Shown here one piece after another: positions 26,446-37,542 of a stretch of DNA of 64,000 bases. The DNA comes from Geotalea toluenoxydans JCM 15764. Its GTDB lineage: Bacteria; Desulfobacterota; Desulfuromonadia; Geobacterales; Geobacteraceae. Position 1 is the stretch's first letter, and every line of letters starts with the position of its first letter. A program made the translations under genes and the position numbers. The notes below the pieces were generated by a model. The model made no database searches, was not told the DNA's origin, and saw only the letters and a program-made list of their open reading frames with translations. The stretch spans positions 42,947 to 106,946 of the forward strand of contig NZ_BBCJ01000017.1 in NCBI RefSeq assembly GCF_001311985.1, in the 5' to 3' direction.

Positions 26446-27684
26446 GTGACGGTTGCCGCACTGAAAAAGCTTACCATTTTAGCCCCTTCCGTCATCCTTC
26501 TTGTCATGGCCTACCTGGCGATTCCCCATGTTGCGGCCCTGCCTCCCCCGCAGCATGAGCTTGCCCTGCTTTCCCCTTATCTGTTCATTGGCACCGGCCT
26601 GGTACTCAGTTTCGCCTTCAGCAGGGGGCGGGCCTTTTTCGTGCTGCTGCTCCTGGCCGGCTTTTACTGGTTCTTTCGCACCTATCTCCAGCATGGGCTC
26701 TCGGACTTTCTTCCCCGTGTCGTCTTCCAGTTTCTCTGCCTGCTTATTCCTCTCAATATCACCATCTTCTGCCATGTGAGGGAACGGGGGGTCTTCACCC
26801 TGTCGGGAAGGATGCGCTTTGCGTTTCTTGCCATGCAGCTGGCAGCGGTCGCCTGGATCATCAGATACCGGGAAGACTATGGCCAGGTGCCGCTATTTTT
26901 CTCCCGCCCGTTTCTGGACATCCCCTTTATTTCTGACTCCCCGGTTCCACAGGTTGCATGGCTGGTTGCCATCATCGGCTTTTTCCTGGTCCTGTACCGG
27001 GTGGTGATCCACAAATCCCCCATCGACAGCGGTTTGCTCGGCGCCCTGGTTGCGGTCTTCATTGCCTTCAACACTCTGACCGTTGGCGATTTCCCCCTGG
27101 TTTTCATTGCCGCTGCAGCGTTTATCCTTGCGGTGAGCGTTCTTCAGGATTCCCACAACATGGCTTTCCGTGACGATCTTACCGGGCTTCCCTCCCGTCG
27201 CGCCCTCAACGAGCAAATGCTGTCCATGGGACGGCAGTACACGATTGCCATGCTTGATGTGGACCACTTCAAGATCTTCAATGACACCCATGGCCATGAT
27301 GTGGGGGATCAGGTGCTGAAGATGGTGGCGAAAAAAATTGGCGCCGTAAAGGGGGGAGGGCGGCCCTTCCGCTATGGCGGCGAAGAATTCACCATTGTCT
27401 TTCCACGCCGGAAAATGGGCGATGCCATACCTTTTCTCGAAGATGTGCGCAGTGCCATCAGCGCCTACGAGCTGTCGATCCGCAGCAAGGACCGCCCCAA
27501 GAAGGCGGAGGATGGAAAAAAGAAACGCAATGCCGGCCATGGCGACAAAACGGTCTCGGTTACCATCAGCATCGGCGTAGCAGAGAGCAGCGACAGCCTG
27601 CGCCTGCCGGACGATGTGATAAAGGCGGCAGACAAAGCCCTCTACCGGGCAAAGAGCAAGGGGCGCAACCAGGTGAGCAAGTAA
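26446..27684 (+). CDS. Membrane diguanylate cyclase (GGDEF)
   Basis: The N-terminal half holds about seven to eight hydrophobic helices (an integral sensor-like module with no recognised name); the C-terminal half is a GGDEF domain with active site RYGGEEF near residue 311 and FRDDLTGLPSRRALNE at its start. It should make c-di-GMP. No RxxD inhibitory site precedes GGEEF, so feedback inhibition may be absent. CAGGAG lies nine bases before GTG 26446, which I prefer to the adjacent ATG at 26437. A lysine-rich insert (about residues 350-365) is unusual. Confidence 0.88.
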   Translation: MTVAALKKLTILAPSVILLVMAYLAIPHVAALPPPQHELALLSPYLFIGTGLVLSFAFSRGRAFFVLLLLAGFYWFFRTYLQHGLSDFLPRVVFQFLCLLIPLNITIFCHVRERGVFTLSGRMRFAFLAMQLAAVAWIIRYREDYGQVPLFFSRPFLDIPFISDSPVPQVAWLVAIIGFFLVLYRVVIHKSPIDSGLLGALVAVFIAFNTLTVGDFPLVFIAAAAFILAVSVLQDSHNMAFRDDLTGLPSRRALNEQMLSMGRQYTIAMLDVDHFKIFNDTHGHDVGDQVLKMVAKKIGAVKGGGRPFRYGGEEFTIVFPRRKMGDAIPFLEDVRSAISAYELSIRSKDRPKKAEDGKKKRNAGHGDKTVSVTISIGVAESSDSLRLPDDVIKAADKALYRAKSKGRNQVSK

Positions 27685-27870
27685 TATACCGGCAATATAC
27701 CCCACGACAAACCCTCCATGATGACCGTACCGCCGGGCCGACGGCCATACCTTGTTATCCTCCATTCTTCCATGACAGAATACCCCACCAGCAGCCATTG
27801 CATCCTTAACCGGGAAGGTTAGAATTATCTTGGGACCAGCCGGAACAGACATGACAATCAGGGGGGGGCG

Positions 27871-29039
27871 ATGGGATTCTCGGCAAGGTTAATGATGGTC
27901 AGCTGCATGTTTTTCCTGGTGCTTTTCCTGTGGCTAGCGCTTGAGGTTGCAGATGCCGCCGGCCCTGCCCATGCAGCCGCCCCTTTCCCCTCCATCACTC
28001 TGAAAAAGTACGCTTCCGGTTTTGATGAGCCTACCGATATCGCCAATGGAGCAGACGGCAGCGGCAGACTCTTTATCCTGGAGAAAAGCGGCCGGGTGCG
28101 GATCATCAGGGATGGGAAAATTCTGCCGGCGCCATTTCTGGAGATCGAGAAGCTGGTCAAGTCTTCAGGCTCCGAGCAGGGGCTGCTCGGCATCGCCTTT
28201 CCCCCCGGTTTCAAGCAAAAGGGTCATTTCTACGTCAACTACACCGATCACAGCGGCATCGGCAATTCGACTGTGGCACGCTATGGGGTAGGCGCCAATG
28301 GAGATATTGCCGAACCTTCCACGGCCCAGATCATTCTCCGTGTCACGCAGCCCTTCAGAAACCACAACGGCGGTCAGCTCGCCTTCGGCCCCGACGGTTT
28401 TCTCTACATCGGCTTCGGCGACGGCGGCAGTGCCGGGGATCCCCGCAACAACGGCCAGCGTCTCGATACTTTTCTGGGGAAGATGTTGCGGCTGGATGTG
28501 GAGTCGGGGGTGTCGCCCTACCGGATCCCCCCCGGCAATCCGTTCAGGAATGAAATCTGGGCATACGGCCTGCGCAACCCCTGGCGCTTCTCCTTCGACC
28601 GCGAGACAAAAGATCTCTACATTGCCGACGTGGGACAGGACCTCTACGAAGAGGTGGACTTCCAGCCGGCCGCCAGCAAAGGGGGAGAAAATTATGGCTG
28701 GAGAATAACGGAAGGCTCCCACTGCTTTAAAAAGAAAGATTGCTCCAAAAAAGGCCTGACACTGCCGGTGGCGGAGTATGATCATTCTGAGGGTGACTGC
28801 TCGATCACCGGCGGTTTCGTCTACCGTGGCAAAGAATCTCCTTCCCTTGTGGGGATCTACTTCTATGGCGATTATTGCAGCGGCAGGATCTGGGGGCTGA
28901 GACGCACCGGTGCAAGTGGGAGAAAAAGCTGCTCTTAAAGACCTCCCTGAAGATTTCCACCTTCGGCGAAGATGAAGTGGGCAATGTTTATGTGGCCGAT
29001 CTGGCAAGCGGAGATATCTACAAGATAACCGGGCGTTGA
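27871..29039 (+). CDS. PQQ-dependent soluble aldose-sugar dehydrogenase-like protein (frameshifted end)
   Basis: A signal peptide (MFFLVLFLWLALEVADA) leads into a six-bladed beta-propeller of the GDH-B/YliI family: EQGLLGIAFPPGF, RNHNGGQLAFGPDGFLYIG with the catalytic His, and the calcium/PQQ blade GLRNPWRFSFD. One lost A near 28917 (GCAAGTGG) shifts the last 39 codons; repair ends VYVADLASGDIYKITGR at 29037-29039. It should oxidise aldoses in the periplasm if PQQ is supplied. The 250 bases downstream hold a regulatory site at 29217. Confidence 0.85.
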
Positions 29040-29216
29040 AGCCAATATCGGGCCATGCTGCCCGAGTGGCCTGCACCGCAAATCCATCCCTGCTCCTTTT
29101 CTTTAAATATGTAAACTAAGTGTAATATGAATTCTGCGCTAACCGCTCTCCTTCCCCAGGTGGTCGTTTCTCCTTCTGTACAGGTCCCTTTTTTTCAATT
29201 CTCTCAAACCCACATT

Positions 29217-29232
29217 TTTTGACCCAGGTCAT
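29217..29232 (+). promoter_or_regulatory. CRP/FNR-family palindrome at -41.5
   Basis: TTGACC-CA-GGTCAT contains the perfect inverted repeat TGACC-CA-GGTCA. Its centre (29225.5) is exactly 41.5 bases before a start point (about 29267) placed by TATGCT at 29255-29260, the class II activator spacing. HcpR/NNR-like nitrosative stress regulators bind TTGAC...GTCAA sites, from memory of the family. Confidence 0.6.
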
Positions 29233-29289
29233 AATCTTCCTTCCATTGATGCCGTATGCTGAGAGTCATCAAAGAGAGGGAGGCGCCAG

Positions 29290-29511
29290 ATGGAATTCAA
29301 CAACGACTTGGGCAACAAGGCAATTCAGGATGTGATTCAGACCTATCCGGAGATAGGTGAAATTCTGAACCGATTCGAGATCGGCTGTGTCACCTGCAAA
29401 GTGGGCATTTGCCTGTTGAAGGACGTGGTCTCCATCCATGGTCTTTCCAGGGAAGACGAAGCGCGCATCGAAGCAGAGATAAACGGGTATCTGGCAAAGA
29501 ACGCCGCATAA
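29290..29511 (+). CDS. DUF1858-type small cysteine protein
   Basis: 73 residues resembling the N-terminal domain of ScdA/YtfE (IQDVIQTYPEIGEILNRFEIGCVTCKVGICL), with C33, C36 and C41 as possible metal or thiol site. In YtfE this domain is fused to hemerythrin; here the hemerythrin is two genes downstream. GAGGGAGG lies before ATG 29290. Role in repair of iron-sulfur damage by NO is inferred. Confidence 0.85.
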   Translation: MEFNNDLGNKAIQDVIQTYPEIGEILNRFEIGCVTCKVGICLLKDVVSIHGLSREDEARIEAEINGYLAKNAA

Positions 29512-29543
29512 ATAAATCATCAATCAGAGAAAAGGAGACGGAC

Positions 29544-29999
29544 ATGAGTAATCTGGGATGTGGCTGCCCCGGCAGCATGGCAAGGGTCATCGAGAGAGAA
29601 GAGACAAAGACTGTGGCAACGGAAAAAGCCGTTTCAGAACTGCGGCAGTGGCCGGTGCAGCTGCACCTGGTGCCTCCAACCGCACCATACTTCAACAACA
29701 GCGATATTCTCATATCGGCCGACTGTGTTGCCTTTGCCCTGGGCAGCTTTCACAGCGACCTGCTGAAGGGGAAGGCATTGGCTATAGCCTGTCCGAAACT
29801 GGATGATACGGGTGCCTATGTGGAAAAACTGGCAACGATATTTCGCGCCAATGGGGTGAAAAGCATCACCGTGGCCATCATGGAAGTCCCATGCTGCCGC
29901 GGGCTCGATGTAATGGTAAAGCAGGCGTTGCAGCAGTCGGGCAAGGATATTCCGCTGGAGACGGTCATCATCGGTGTTGACGGCGAGAGGAGGAACTGA
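29544..29999 (+). CDS. Fe-S cluster-type protein lacking its ferredoxin domain
   Basis: 151 residues. The conserved core (ELRQWPVQLHLVPPTAPYF, SDILISADCVAFALGSFH, ALAIACPKLDD, IMEVPCCRGL) matches the C-terminal part of an anaerobe protein that usually carries a ferredoxin domain in front; here it starts at SNLGCGCPGSMARV, just after where that domain should be. Remaining cysteines could still bind a cluster. AGGAG precedes ATG 29544. It sits between DUF1858 and hemerythrin genes. Confidence 0.75.
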   Translation: MSNLGCGCPGSMARVIEREETKTVATEKAVSELRQWPVQLHLVPPTAPYFNNSDILISADCVAFALGSFHSDLLKGKALAIACPKLDDTGAYVEKLATIFRANGVKSITVAIMEVPCCRGLDVMVKQALQQSGKDIPLETVIIGVDGERRN

Positions 30000-30000
30000 G

Positions 30001-30567
30001 ATGAAAAGGGATATTACGCAGGCACTGGTTGCTGAGCACAAGCTGATTCTGCGCATGCTGGCGATTTTGGAAAGGAATGCCCGAGCCACTGCCGCCGGGA
30101 CTTTTAAAGAGTATCGCTTTTATCTCGACGGGGTGGATTTCATCAGGAACTATGCCGACCGCTACCACCATGCCAAAGAGGAGGACGTGCTGTTCGAGTC
30201 ACTGGTGAAAAACGGCATGCCCAGAGAAAACAGCCCGGTGGCGGCCATGCTCATGGAGCATGACCAGGGAAGGGCTTACGTGAAGGCAATGGAAGAGGCG
30301 GCCATGGCGGCCATGGCGGGGGAAAGGGAGCGGGATGGAGCAATTGCCGAAAACGCCCTGGCCTATGTGCAACTCCTGAAGGAACACATTAGCAAGGAGG
30401 ACACCGTTCTCTACCCGCTTGCGGAAAGGCTTTTGCCAGAAGCTGCCCGTGATGCCATTATTGCCGGGTATGGGGCTGCCGAAGCGCGGATTGCCGAGGG
30501 CTTTACAACCAGATATGAAAGGCTGGTGGCAGCCTGCGAGCAGGAAGCAGTGTCAAAAGCAGCATGA
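30001..30567 (+). CDS. Hemerythrin HHE-domain protein
   Basis: 188 residues of a four-helix bundle with diiron ligands in LVAEHKLILRML, YHHAKEEDVLFE, LMEHDQGRAYV and LKEHISKEDTVLYPLAE. Such proteins sense or detoxify O2/NO or repair iron centres (YtfE-like). AGGAGG lies before ATG 30001, two bases after the previous gene's stop, so they are translationally linked. Confidence 0.9.
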   Translation: MKRDITQALVAEHKLILRMLAILERNARATAAGTFKEYRFYLDGVDFIRNYADRYHHAKEEDVLFESLVKNGMPRENSPVAAMLMEHDQGRAYVKAMEEAAMAAMAGERERDGAIAENALAYVQLLKEHISKEDTVLYPLAERLLPEAARDAIIAGYGAAEARIAEGFTTRYERLVAACEQEAVSKAA

Positions 30568-30577
30568 ATTAAAAGTT

Positions 30578-31626
30578 TTACCCGGGTCGGGACGTCTTGC
30601 GACGTTTGAGAAAAAAAACGATCACCACGGAAAATGCCAGTGTGATCAGGGTGCCCACAAGCCCGGCAACGCTGGTACCAGCCTTACGGTCGCTCTTCTC
30701 TTTTTTCGCCCCTGTTTCCCCCGGGTTTTTTCTTTCTTCCGCAGGCTTACTGAAGGAGTAATCACGGAGCAGGGCGGTCTTGTCCTGAATTCGGGCCAGT
30801 GCCCCGTGAAGCCCCAGGTTCGGCCCCGCAAGCTCTTCCTTGCCCGTTACCTTGAAAATGGCCCATTCTAGCCGTCAGGATTTTTTGAAGCGAACCAGGA
30901 GAGGGCACCGGCGGCTATGATGGCCACTGCCATGAAGGCCAGCAGAATATCACGTAGCGGATGATTACCTGCAGGTTGCCCGCTGAAGGCATTTTCGAGG
31001 ATTTCCGGTCGGGCCTTGTAAATGAATGACACCACTGCCAGGGTGACGAATCCTTCGACAATGCCTATGGCCAGATGAATGGGCTGCATCAGCAGCACGA
31101 AAGTGGGAAACGGCAGGGCTGAAATGCCTGAAAAAAAAAGTTTCCAGCACCACGGCAAGGGACCCCATCTGCAGGCAGGCAATGGCGGCAATCATGGTGG
31201 CCATTGTCATGCGATAACGCCCGGGATCGCGGCCGAGGATCTTCTTGTAGATGAGAGGGTATGCAACAAAGGCGGGGAAAAAGCCCATGTTGAAGATGTT
31301 GCAGCCGAGAGCCAGCAATCCTCCGTCGGCAAAGAACAGGGCCTGGACCACGAGCACCGAGGCAATGGAGAGGAATGCCCCAAGGGATCCCAGAAGGATC
31401 GAGAGTAAAAGCCCACCCCCCAGATGGCCGCTGGAGCGGTTCCCGGAATGGTGAAGTTGATCATCTGCGCTGCAAAGAGAAATGCGCCGAGCACCCCCAT
31501 GAGCGGCACATTGCGTTCATCTAGCCTTTTCCGCACTTTTGCCGAACAGTAGGCGATGGTGATGGCCGATGTCCCCCACATGGTTCCACCGACAGCCGGA
31601 GACAGTAATGCGTCCGCCATATGCAT
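30578..31626 (-). CDS. cbiM: CbiM-like cobalt/nickel permease with PDGLE domain (three frameshifts)
   Basis: It starts MHMADALLSPAVGG, the metal-binding N-terminus of CbiM (His2 coordinates the metal). Membrane helices follow (MGVLGAFLFAAQMINFTIPG; GGLLALGCNIFNMGFF). The C-terminus holds SWFASKNPDGLEWAIFKVTG and a final membrane helix, the PDGLE/CbiN-like domain of group II ECF transporters. Frame breaks near 31430, 31135 and 30872 (one C restored gives PDGLE) split it into four pieces. The energising components CbiQ and CbiO are not in the window downstream. Metal choice (Co or Ni) is undetermined. Confidence 0.8.
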
Positions 31627-31845
31627 AGAGAGATCTTCCCCTGTGGCACGAATATTCCTGGTTTTCATCCGGAGTTTCCGGGTGGAAACTACTGGTAATA
31701 TGAGCCATACGCTATCGGATATTCAGTGTCAATGGATTTTGCGGAACAGCCGCCATCTTCGTCTCCGGAGGCATTAATCTGTTGACCACAGACATGGGAT
31801 TTGCAATAGTTGCAGAAAATTCATTTCAAGCTGTGGAGGGCTGAA

Positions 31846-33029
31846 ATGGTACGTCGCAGGATCACAGTCACGCTGACCATCTTAATCTGCATTGTTTGCG
31901 CAACAGCTGTCCTGGCCGATTACGAATCAGGGCTTCGTGCCTATAATGATGGTGATTTCGCCACGGCCATGCGTGAGTTCAGGACGGACGGGAGCCCAAA
32001 GGCATTGTATCAGATCGGCCTTATGTATGCGGAAGGGAAAGGGGTAAGAAAACCGAACCCCTCTGAAGCGATGAAGTGGTATCGCAAGGCTGCGGACCAG
32101 GGTTTCCTGAAGGCCCAGTATGCCCTTGGCCTCTCGTATGCACTGGGGGAGGGCACCCCTGCTAACCGGAAGGAGGCCGCCAGGTGGTATCGCAAGGCTG
32201 CCGATCAGGGGCATGTGACGGCCCAGTACAACCTGGCCCAGATGTACAGCCGTGGCGACGGCGTCAAACAGGACGAAGCTGAAGCTTTCAAGTGGTATCG
32301 CAAGGCCGCAGAACAGGGGCATGGCACAGCCCAGTTGACCCTCGCCCAGCTTTATGACAAGGGGCTGGGTGTGGAGCCGGATAAAAAAGAAGCTGCCCGC
32401 TGGTATCTGAAGGCGGCCGAGCAGGGGAAGCCAGCTGCCCAGTTTGCCGTTGCCACCATGTATGAAAAGGGGGAAGGGGTCGAAGCCGACAAAAAGGAGG
32501 CGCTGAAGTGGTTCCGTCGTGCCGCCGAACAGAAACACGCCAAGGCCCAGTTCAAGGTGGGTTTTTACTATGACAGGGATGACAGTGGTGCCGAAGGTAA
32601 AAAGGAAGCGGCAAAATGGTATTGCCGGGCCGCTGAAAGCGGTGTTGCCGAAGCCCAGTTCAATTTGGGCATTCTTTATTATTACGGCAGGGGGATGGAA
32701 CGTAACAAAAAAGAGGCTGTGAAATGGTTCGCAAGGCCGCCGGCCAGGGGGACTCCGATGCCCAGTATAACCTGGGGCACATGTACGACCAGGGGGACGG
32801 CATCAAGCAGGACTGGAAGGAAGCAGTCAAATGGTACCGCAAATCAGCCGACCAGGGCTTCGATCAAGCCCAGTTCAGTCTGGGCCTCATGTACTTCCAT
32901 GGCCATGGGGTGAAGCAGAACAGGAGGGAAGCCATCAGGTGGTTTGTCAAGGCAGCGAAAAACGGTTCCGAAGAAGCGATAAGGACTCTGGAAGCCTTGG
33001 GCAGGCATGTTCCGCTGCAGGCGCACTGA
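31846..33029 (+). CDS. Secreted Sel1-repeat protein (frameshifted)
   Basis: A signal peptide (VTLTILICIVCATAVLA) is followed by about nine Sel1-type TPR-like repeats, each with A(M/L)KWYRKAAEQG and AQ(Y/F)xLGxMY-x2-G-x-GV. Such solenoids scaffold protein contacts in the periplasm. One lost C near 32731 shifts the last hundred codons; repair joins KWFRKAAGQGDSDAQYNLGH. It begins divergent from cbiM, with GGAG before ATG 31846. Partner unknown. Confidence 0.88.
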
Positions 33030-33094
33030 ACAGTTACTCCATGTTACCCTGCCATATGGGATGGCCAGTTCAGGTCATTCACCCAGCACCCCCA

Positions 33095-36000
33095 TTACCC
33101 AGTCCAGGTTGACCCTGCCACCAGGTAGTCCCGTTTCGCCCGGGAAAAATTGCTTTTGGCCTGCAGCAGGTTCAGCTCGGCATCCTCCACCTCCAGGCGG
33201 ATCTTTACCCCTAGCTCATACCCCTTTTCCGCCATGGTCAGCAGTCTTTCTGCCTGCTTTACCGTCCCCGACAGGGCGTTTACGATCTCTTCCGATTCGG
33301 CCAGGGCGTTGACCGCATTCCGCGCATCCAGGGCGATGGCATCCAACTGCTTTGCCTCGTCGATCCTGAGACTTCTGACGGTTGATTCGGCCTGGGCCGT
33401 CTTGCCACTGGTGCGAAAGCCGTCGAAGAAGGGGAAGCTCAGGTAGATCCCCGCACTCCAGGCAAAGCCGTCCGCCTTGTTTACTCCAATCTCCAGCTGT
33501 TTCCAGCCATAGCTTCCCTTCAGATCCAGGCGAGGCTTGTTGTCGGCTGCTGCAACGGTTACCAGTTCCTCGTACATCCCCCGGCGGTGGCGCAGATCGG
33601 CCAGCTCCGGCCTCTTTCTTTCGGCAACGGCGATAGCTTCCTCATACGTGGCATGTGGCGTTATTGCCGCATCAAGGGCGCCGCTGACCTCAACCTCATG
33701 GTCCAGGGCAAGCAGGTAGCGGAGTTCCTGGCTGGCGGTGCGGATCTGGTTCTCGGTGCGGATCACCTCCGGGCGGGCATTGTCGACGGTCACTCCAGCA
33801 GCGAGCACATCGTATTCGGTGGCAATCCCTTCAGTGTATTTTTTGCGGGTTTCATCCAGGTGGCGTTTTTTCTGTTCCAGGTTCTGCGATGCAAAGGCGT
33901 TCAGTTCCCGGGCGAGGAGGACGTTATAGAAGGTGGCGGAAACGTCACGGGCTGCTGCCTGACGGTAGAGGCGCAATTGATCGTCCGCGGTCTTGAGGCC
34001 GATCTTTGCGGCGCGGATGGCAGCTCCCACTTTGCCCCAGGAGAAGAGCACCTGGGAGGCGCTCAACTCGGCGCTTCGCCTGTCCTGTGCTCCCGAGACG
34101 CCGAAGAAGGCGCTCTGGCTGTCGTCCCAGTCCCGGGCGACGGTGCCGTTCAGGGCAAGCTGCGGCAGGGCTGCTGCCCGCTCCTCCACATACCGTCCTT
34201 CCACCTGATTGAAATATTCCCGCGCCTTTTCAATGTCCCGGTTCTTTTCCGCCGCGATCTGCAGGGCCCGCTCCAGGGTCAGCGTCTGTACCTCCGCATT
34301 GGCTAGGGACGCAAGGACCACCGAGCCGCAGAGCAGGCAGAGCGCACCGAGCAGTCCCCTGAAAAACCTTCTGCCGGGAAACAGCCTGATTACTTTGCCG
34401 GCTACTCTCCGGGCCTCTCCTGCCGTCGGGTCTCCGGCGTCCGGACTCTGCCCATGCTCCCTGTTCCACTTCCGCTTCAGCCATGCCCCCAGGTCGTCGA
34501 CAACGGTATAGACCACCGGCACCACCAGCAGGGTCAGAAGGCTTGAGGTCAGCAGCCCGCCGATGACGGTGCGAGCCATGGGAGCACGCCCCTCGCACCG
34601 GAGCCGAGGGCGAAGAAGAGTGGGAGCATGCCGAAGATCATGGCCAGTGTGGTCATGGCGATGGGGCGCAGCCTCGTCCGTCCCGCTTCGATCACCGCCT
34701 GCCGCCGCGGCATGCCGTCCCGCCGCTGCAGGACTTTGGCATAATCCACCAGCAGAATGGCGTTCTTCGTCACCAGCCCATGAGCATTATCAGGCCGATC
34801 AGAGACATGATATTGACGGTATCGCCGGTCAGTTTCAACATGCCGGCCACGCCGACAATGGAGAGGGGCAGGGAAAGCATGATGGCCAGCGGCTCCAGGA
34901 ACGACTCGAACTGGGCGGCAAGGATCAGGTAGACGAAAAGCACCGCCAAAAGCAACGATTCTCCCATGTAGCCAAATGATTCAGCCATGTCTTCCGCCTC
35001 CCCGGAAAAGTTGACCGAGTATCCGGGAGGCATCCGGATATTGCTGGCTGCCGCTTCCACTTTTTTTACCGCCGTGCCGATGGGGAGATTGTCCAGATTG
35101 GCGCTGACGGTGACCTGGCGCGACAGGTCACGGCGGTTGATTTCGCTGGGGGTCGCTGCTACCTCGTAGGTGGTGATCGCTGACATCGGCACCAGCTTGG
35201 TGCTGCCGGCTCCGTCGGGGACGGAAATTTTCAGGTCTCGTACCTGCCCCGGGTTCTGCCGCAGGTTTTCAGGCAGCCTTACCCGCACGTCGACGGCATC
35301 GCCGTCCTCATCTTCATAGGTGGTTATTGCTTCCCCCCCTACCAGACGGCCCAGGGAGGCGACGATGTCGTTGGTGGACACACCGGCGGACAGTGCCCGC
35401 TCCCGGTCCACCCGCAGGCGGTACTCGGGGATGTCGTGTTCCAGGGTTGCCGAGATATCGACGATACCGGGAATTTTGTACATCTCCTCCTTCAGTTTGG
35501 CTGCAAGTCCCTTGAGGACGGCGATGTCCTCCCCCTTGAGATTGGCATTGAGCGGCTTGCCGCTTCCCATGCTGCCGACGATCTCGATGGAGAAGGTGAT
35601 GCCGGGAATTTGCCGGAGGCGTTCCCGCACCACCTGCTGAATCTCCTGCTGTTTTCGCGTGCGCTCCTGTTTTTCCTTGAGTTTCACGTAAACGAGCCCA
35701 TCCCGGACCGTGCCGCTGTCGCCGGCGCCGATGGTGGCATAGGTATGGTCTATTTCCGGGATGTTCTTCATCCGGTCAAGGACCAGGCCGAGGCGGTTTT
35801 CGGTCTCGGCCATGCTTGCATCGGGGGCTGTCTTGAAGGAAACCTGGAATTCTCCGTTATCTTCAGTGGCCATGAAAGAGGATTCCAGGGTGGCAAAGAT
35901 GGCCAGTCCCGCGATAAAGGCGACGAAGGCCGAGGCCATGACTGTTTTGCGGTGATCGAGAGCCCAGCCGATGGCGCTACGATACTTGTCTGCGGTATAG

Positions 36001-37539
36001 TCGAACCAGTCGTTGAAGGTTTCAAGCAATTTTGCCAATCCTTTCCGATGACCACGGGCGGTAATGGCGGGATCGTGCCAGCGGGAGGAGAGCATGGGGT
36101 CAAGGGTGAAGGAGACGAACAGCGATACCAGCACCGCAAAGGAGACGGTGATGCCGAAGGGGAAGAAAAAGCGGCCTACGATCCCCTTCATGAAGGCAAC
36201 GGGCACGAAGACGGCCACCACTGACATGGTGGTGGCGAAGACCGCCAGGCCGATCTCGGCGGTGCCGAAGCGGGAGGCCTCCATGTGGTCCTTGCCGTGC
36301 TCCAGGTGCCGGACGATATTTTCCCGGACGACGATGGCATCGTCGATCAACAGGCCGATGGCCAGCGACAAGGCCATGAGGTCATGACATTGAGCGTCAT
36401 TCCCATTGCATTCATGACGATGAAGGAGGAAATGACCGAGATGGGGAGGGTGACGCCGGTAATGACCGTCGAACGCCAGGAGTTGATGAAACAGAAGACG
36501 ATGACGATGGTGAGGATACCGCCGATTAGAAGTGTCTCCTTCACGTCAGCCAGGGAGTCCCGGGTCATGATGGAGCCATCGCGGACCAGGGACAGCTTCA
36601 CTCCCGGCGGCAGGTCTTTTTCAACCTTGCCCATGATCTTCTTGATGTTGTCCACCACCTGGACCTGATTTGCCCCGGATTGCTTGTAAATATCCAGGCC
36701 GATGGCGGGAATGCCGTTGATCAGCGCCAGCCGCCGTTTCTCCTCGACCCCGTCGCCGACGGCAGCCACTTCTGCAAGGGTTACCGGCCTGCCGTTACTG
36801 CGGGCGATGACCATTTGCCGATAATCGTCGGCCCGTTCCGGCTTTCCTTCCATGCGCAGGGGGTATTCGGCGCCGCCGCGGGTCAACCGTCCCAGGGGCG
36901 CGTTGGTGTTTTCGCTCCGCAGGCCGTCCACCACATCGTTGACCCCCAGCCCCACCGCATCCAGGCGGGCCGGGTCGATTTCCACGTTGACCTCACGTTT
37001 CTGTCCCCCGACCATGTCAACCTTGCCGACGCGGCAATGCTCTCGAAGCGCTTCTTGACCCTCTTTTCCACCAGTACCGTCAGCTCCCGCGGGAGCAGCG
37101 TTTCCGACTGCACCGCCAGGGCCGCCACCGGCATGGCATTGAAGTCCAGCTTCTGGATGATCGGCTCTTCCGTGGCTGTGGGCAGGTCGCCGCGGATGGA
37201 AGTAATCTTCGCCCGCGCTTCCTGGGCCACGTCGTTCAGCTTCTCTTCCAGCCTGAACTCGACCACAACCGTGGAAACGCTTTCCCGGGAGAAGGACATG
37301 ACGTGCTTCACCCCTGCCACCTGGTTCACCGCTTCCTCGATCCGCTTGGAGACCTCCCGTTCCACCGTTTCCGGCGAAGCTCCGGGAAACTTGGTGACGA
37401 TTGAGATGACCGGTATCTCCACGTTGGGATACATCTCCACCGACAGCCGGCGGTAGGAAAAGATTCCCAGCACCACCAGGGCCAGCATCATCACCGCTGC
37501 GAAGACCGGCCGTTTTATGGACAGCTCTGAAAGTACCAT
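33095..37539 (-). CDS. RND efflux pump continuing into a TolC-like outer-membrane factor (four or more frameshifts)
   Basis: Starting [20 protein letters not shown], this is a complete HAE1/CusA-type RND transporter: porter loops, [14 protein letters not shown] with the proton-relay region, and [15 protein letters not shown]. After the last RND helices ([21 protein letters not shown]) the frame runs without stop through a 45-residue linker and a hydrophobic helix ([20 protein letters not shown]) into a TolC domain ([20 protein letters not shown] ... [19 protein letters not shown]). No start codon lies before the TolC part in this frame. Frame breaks near 37030, 36378, 34772 and 34595 each lack one G/C. 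It should expel drugs or solvents; the fused channel is unusual. Confidence 0.75.
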
Positions 37540-37542
37540 GGT

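Noticed and set aside
26893..27852. 319-codon open frame on the minus strand
   Set aside because: Antisense to the GGDEF gene; no domain or ribosome site.
28165..29076. 303-codon open frame on the minus strand
   Set aside because: Antisense to the PQQ dehydrogenase gene.
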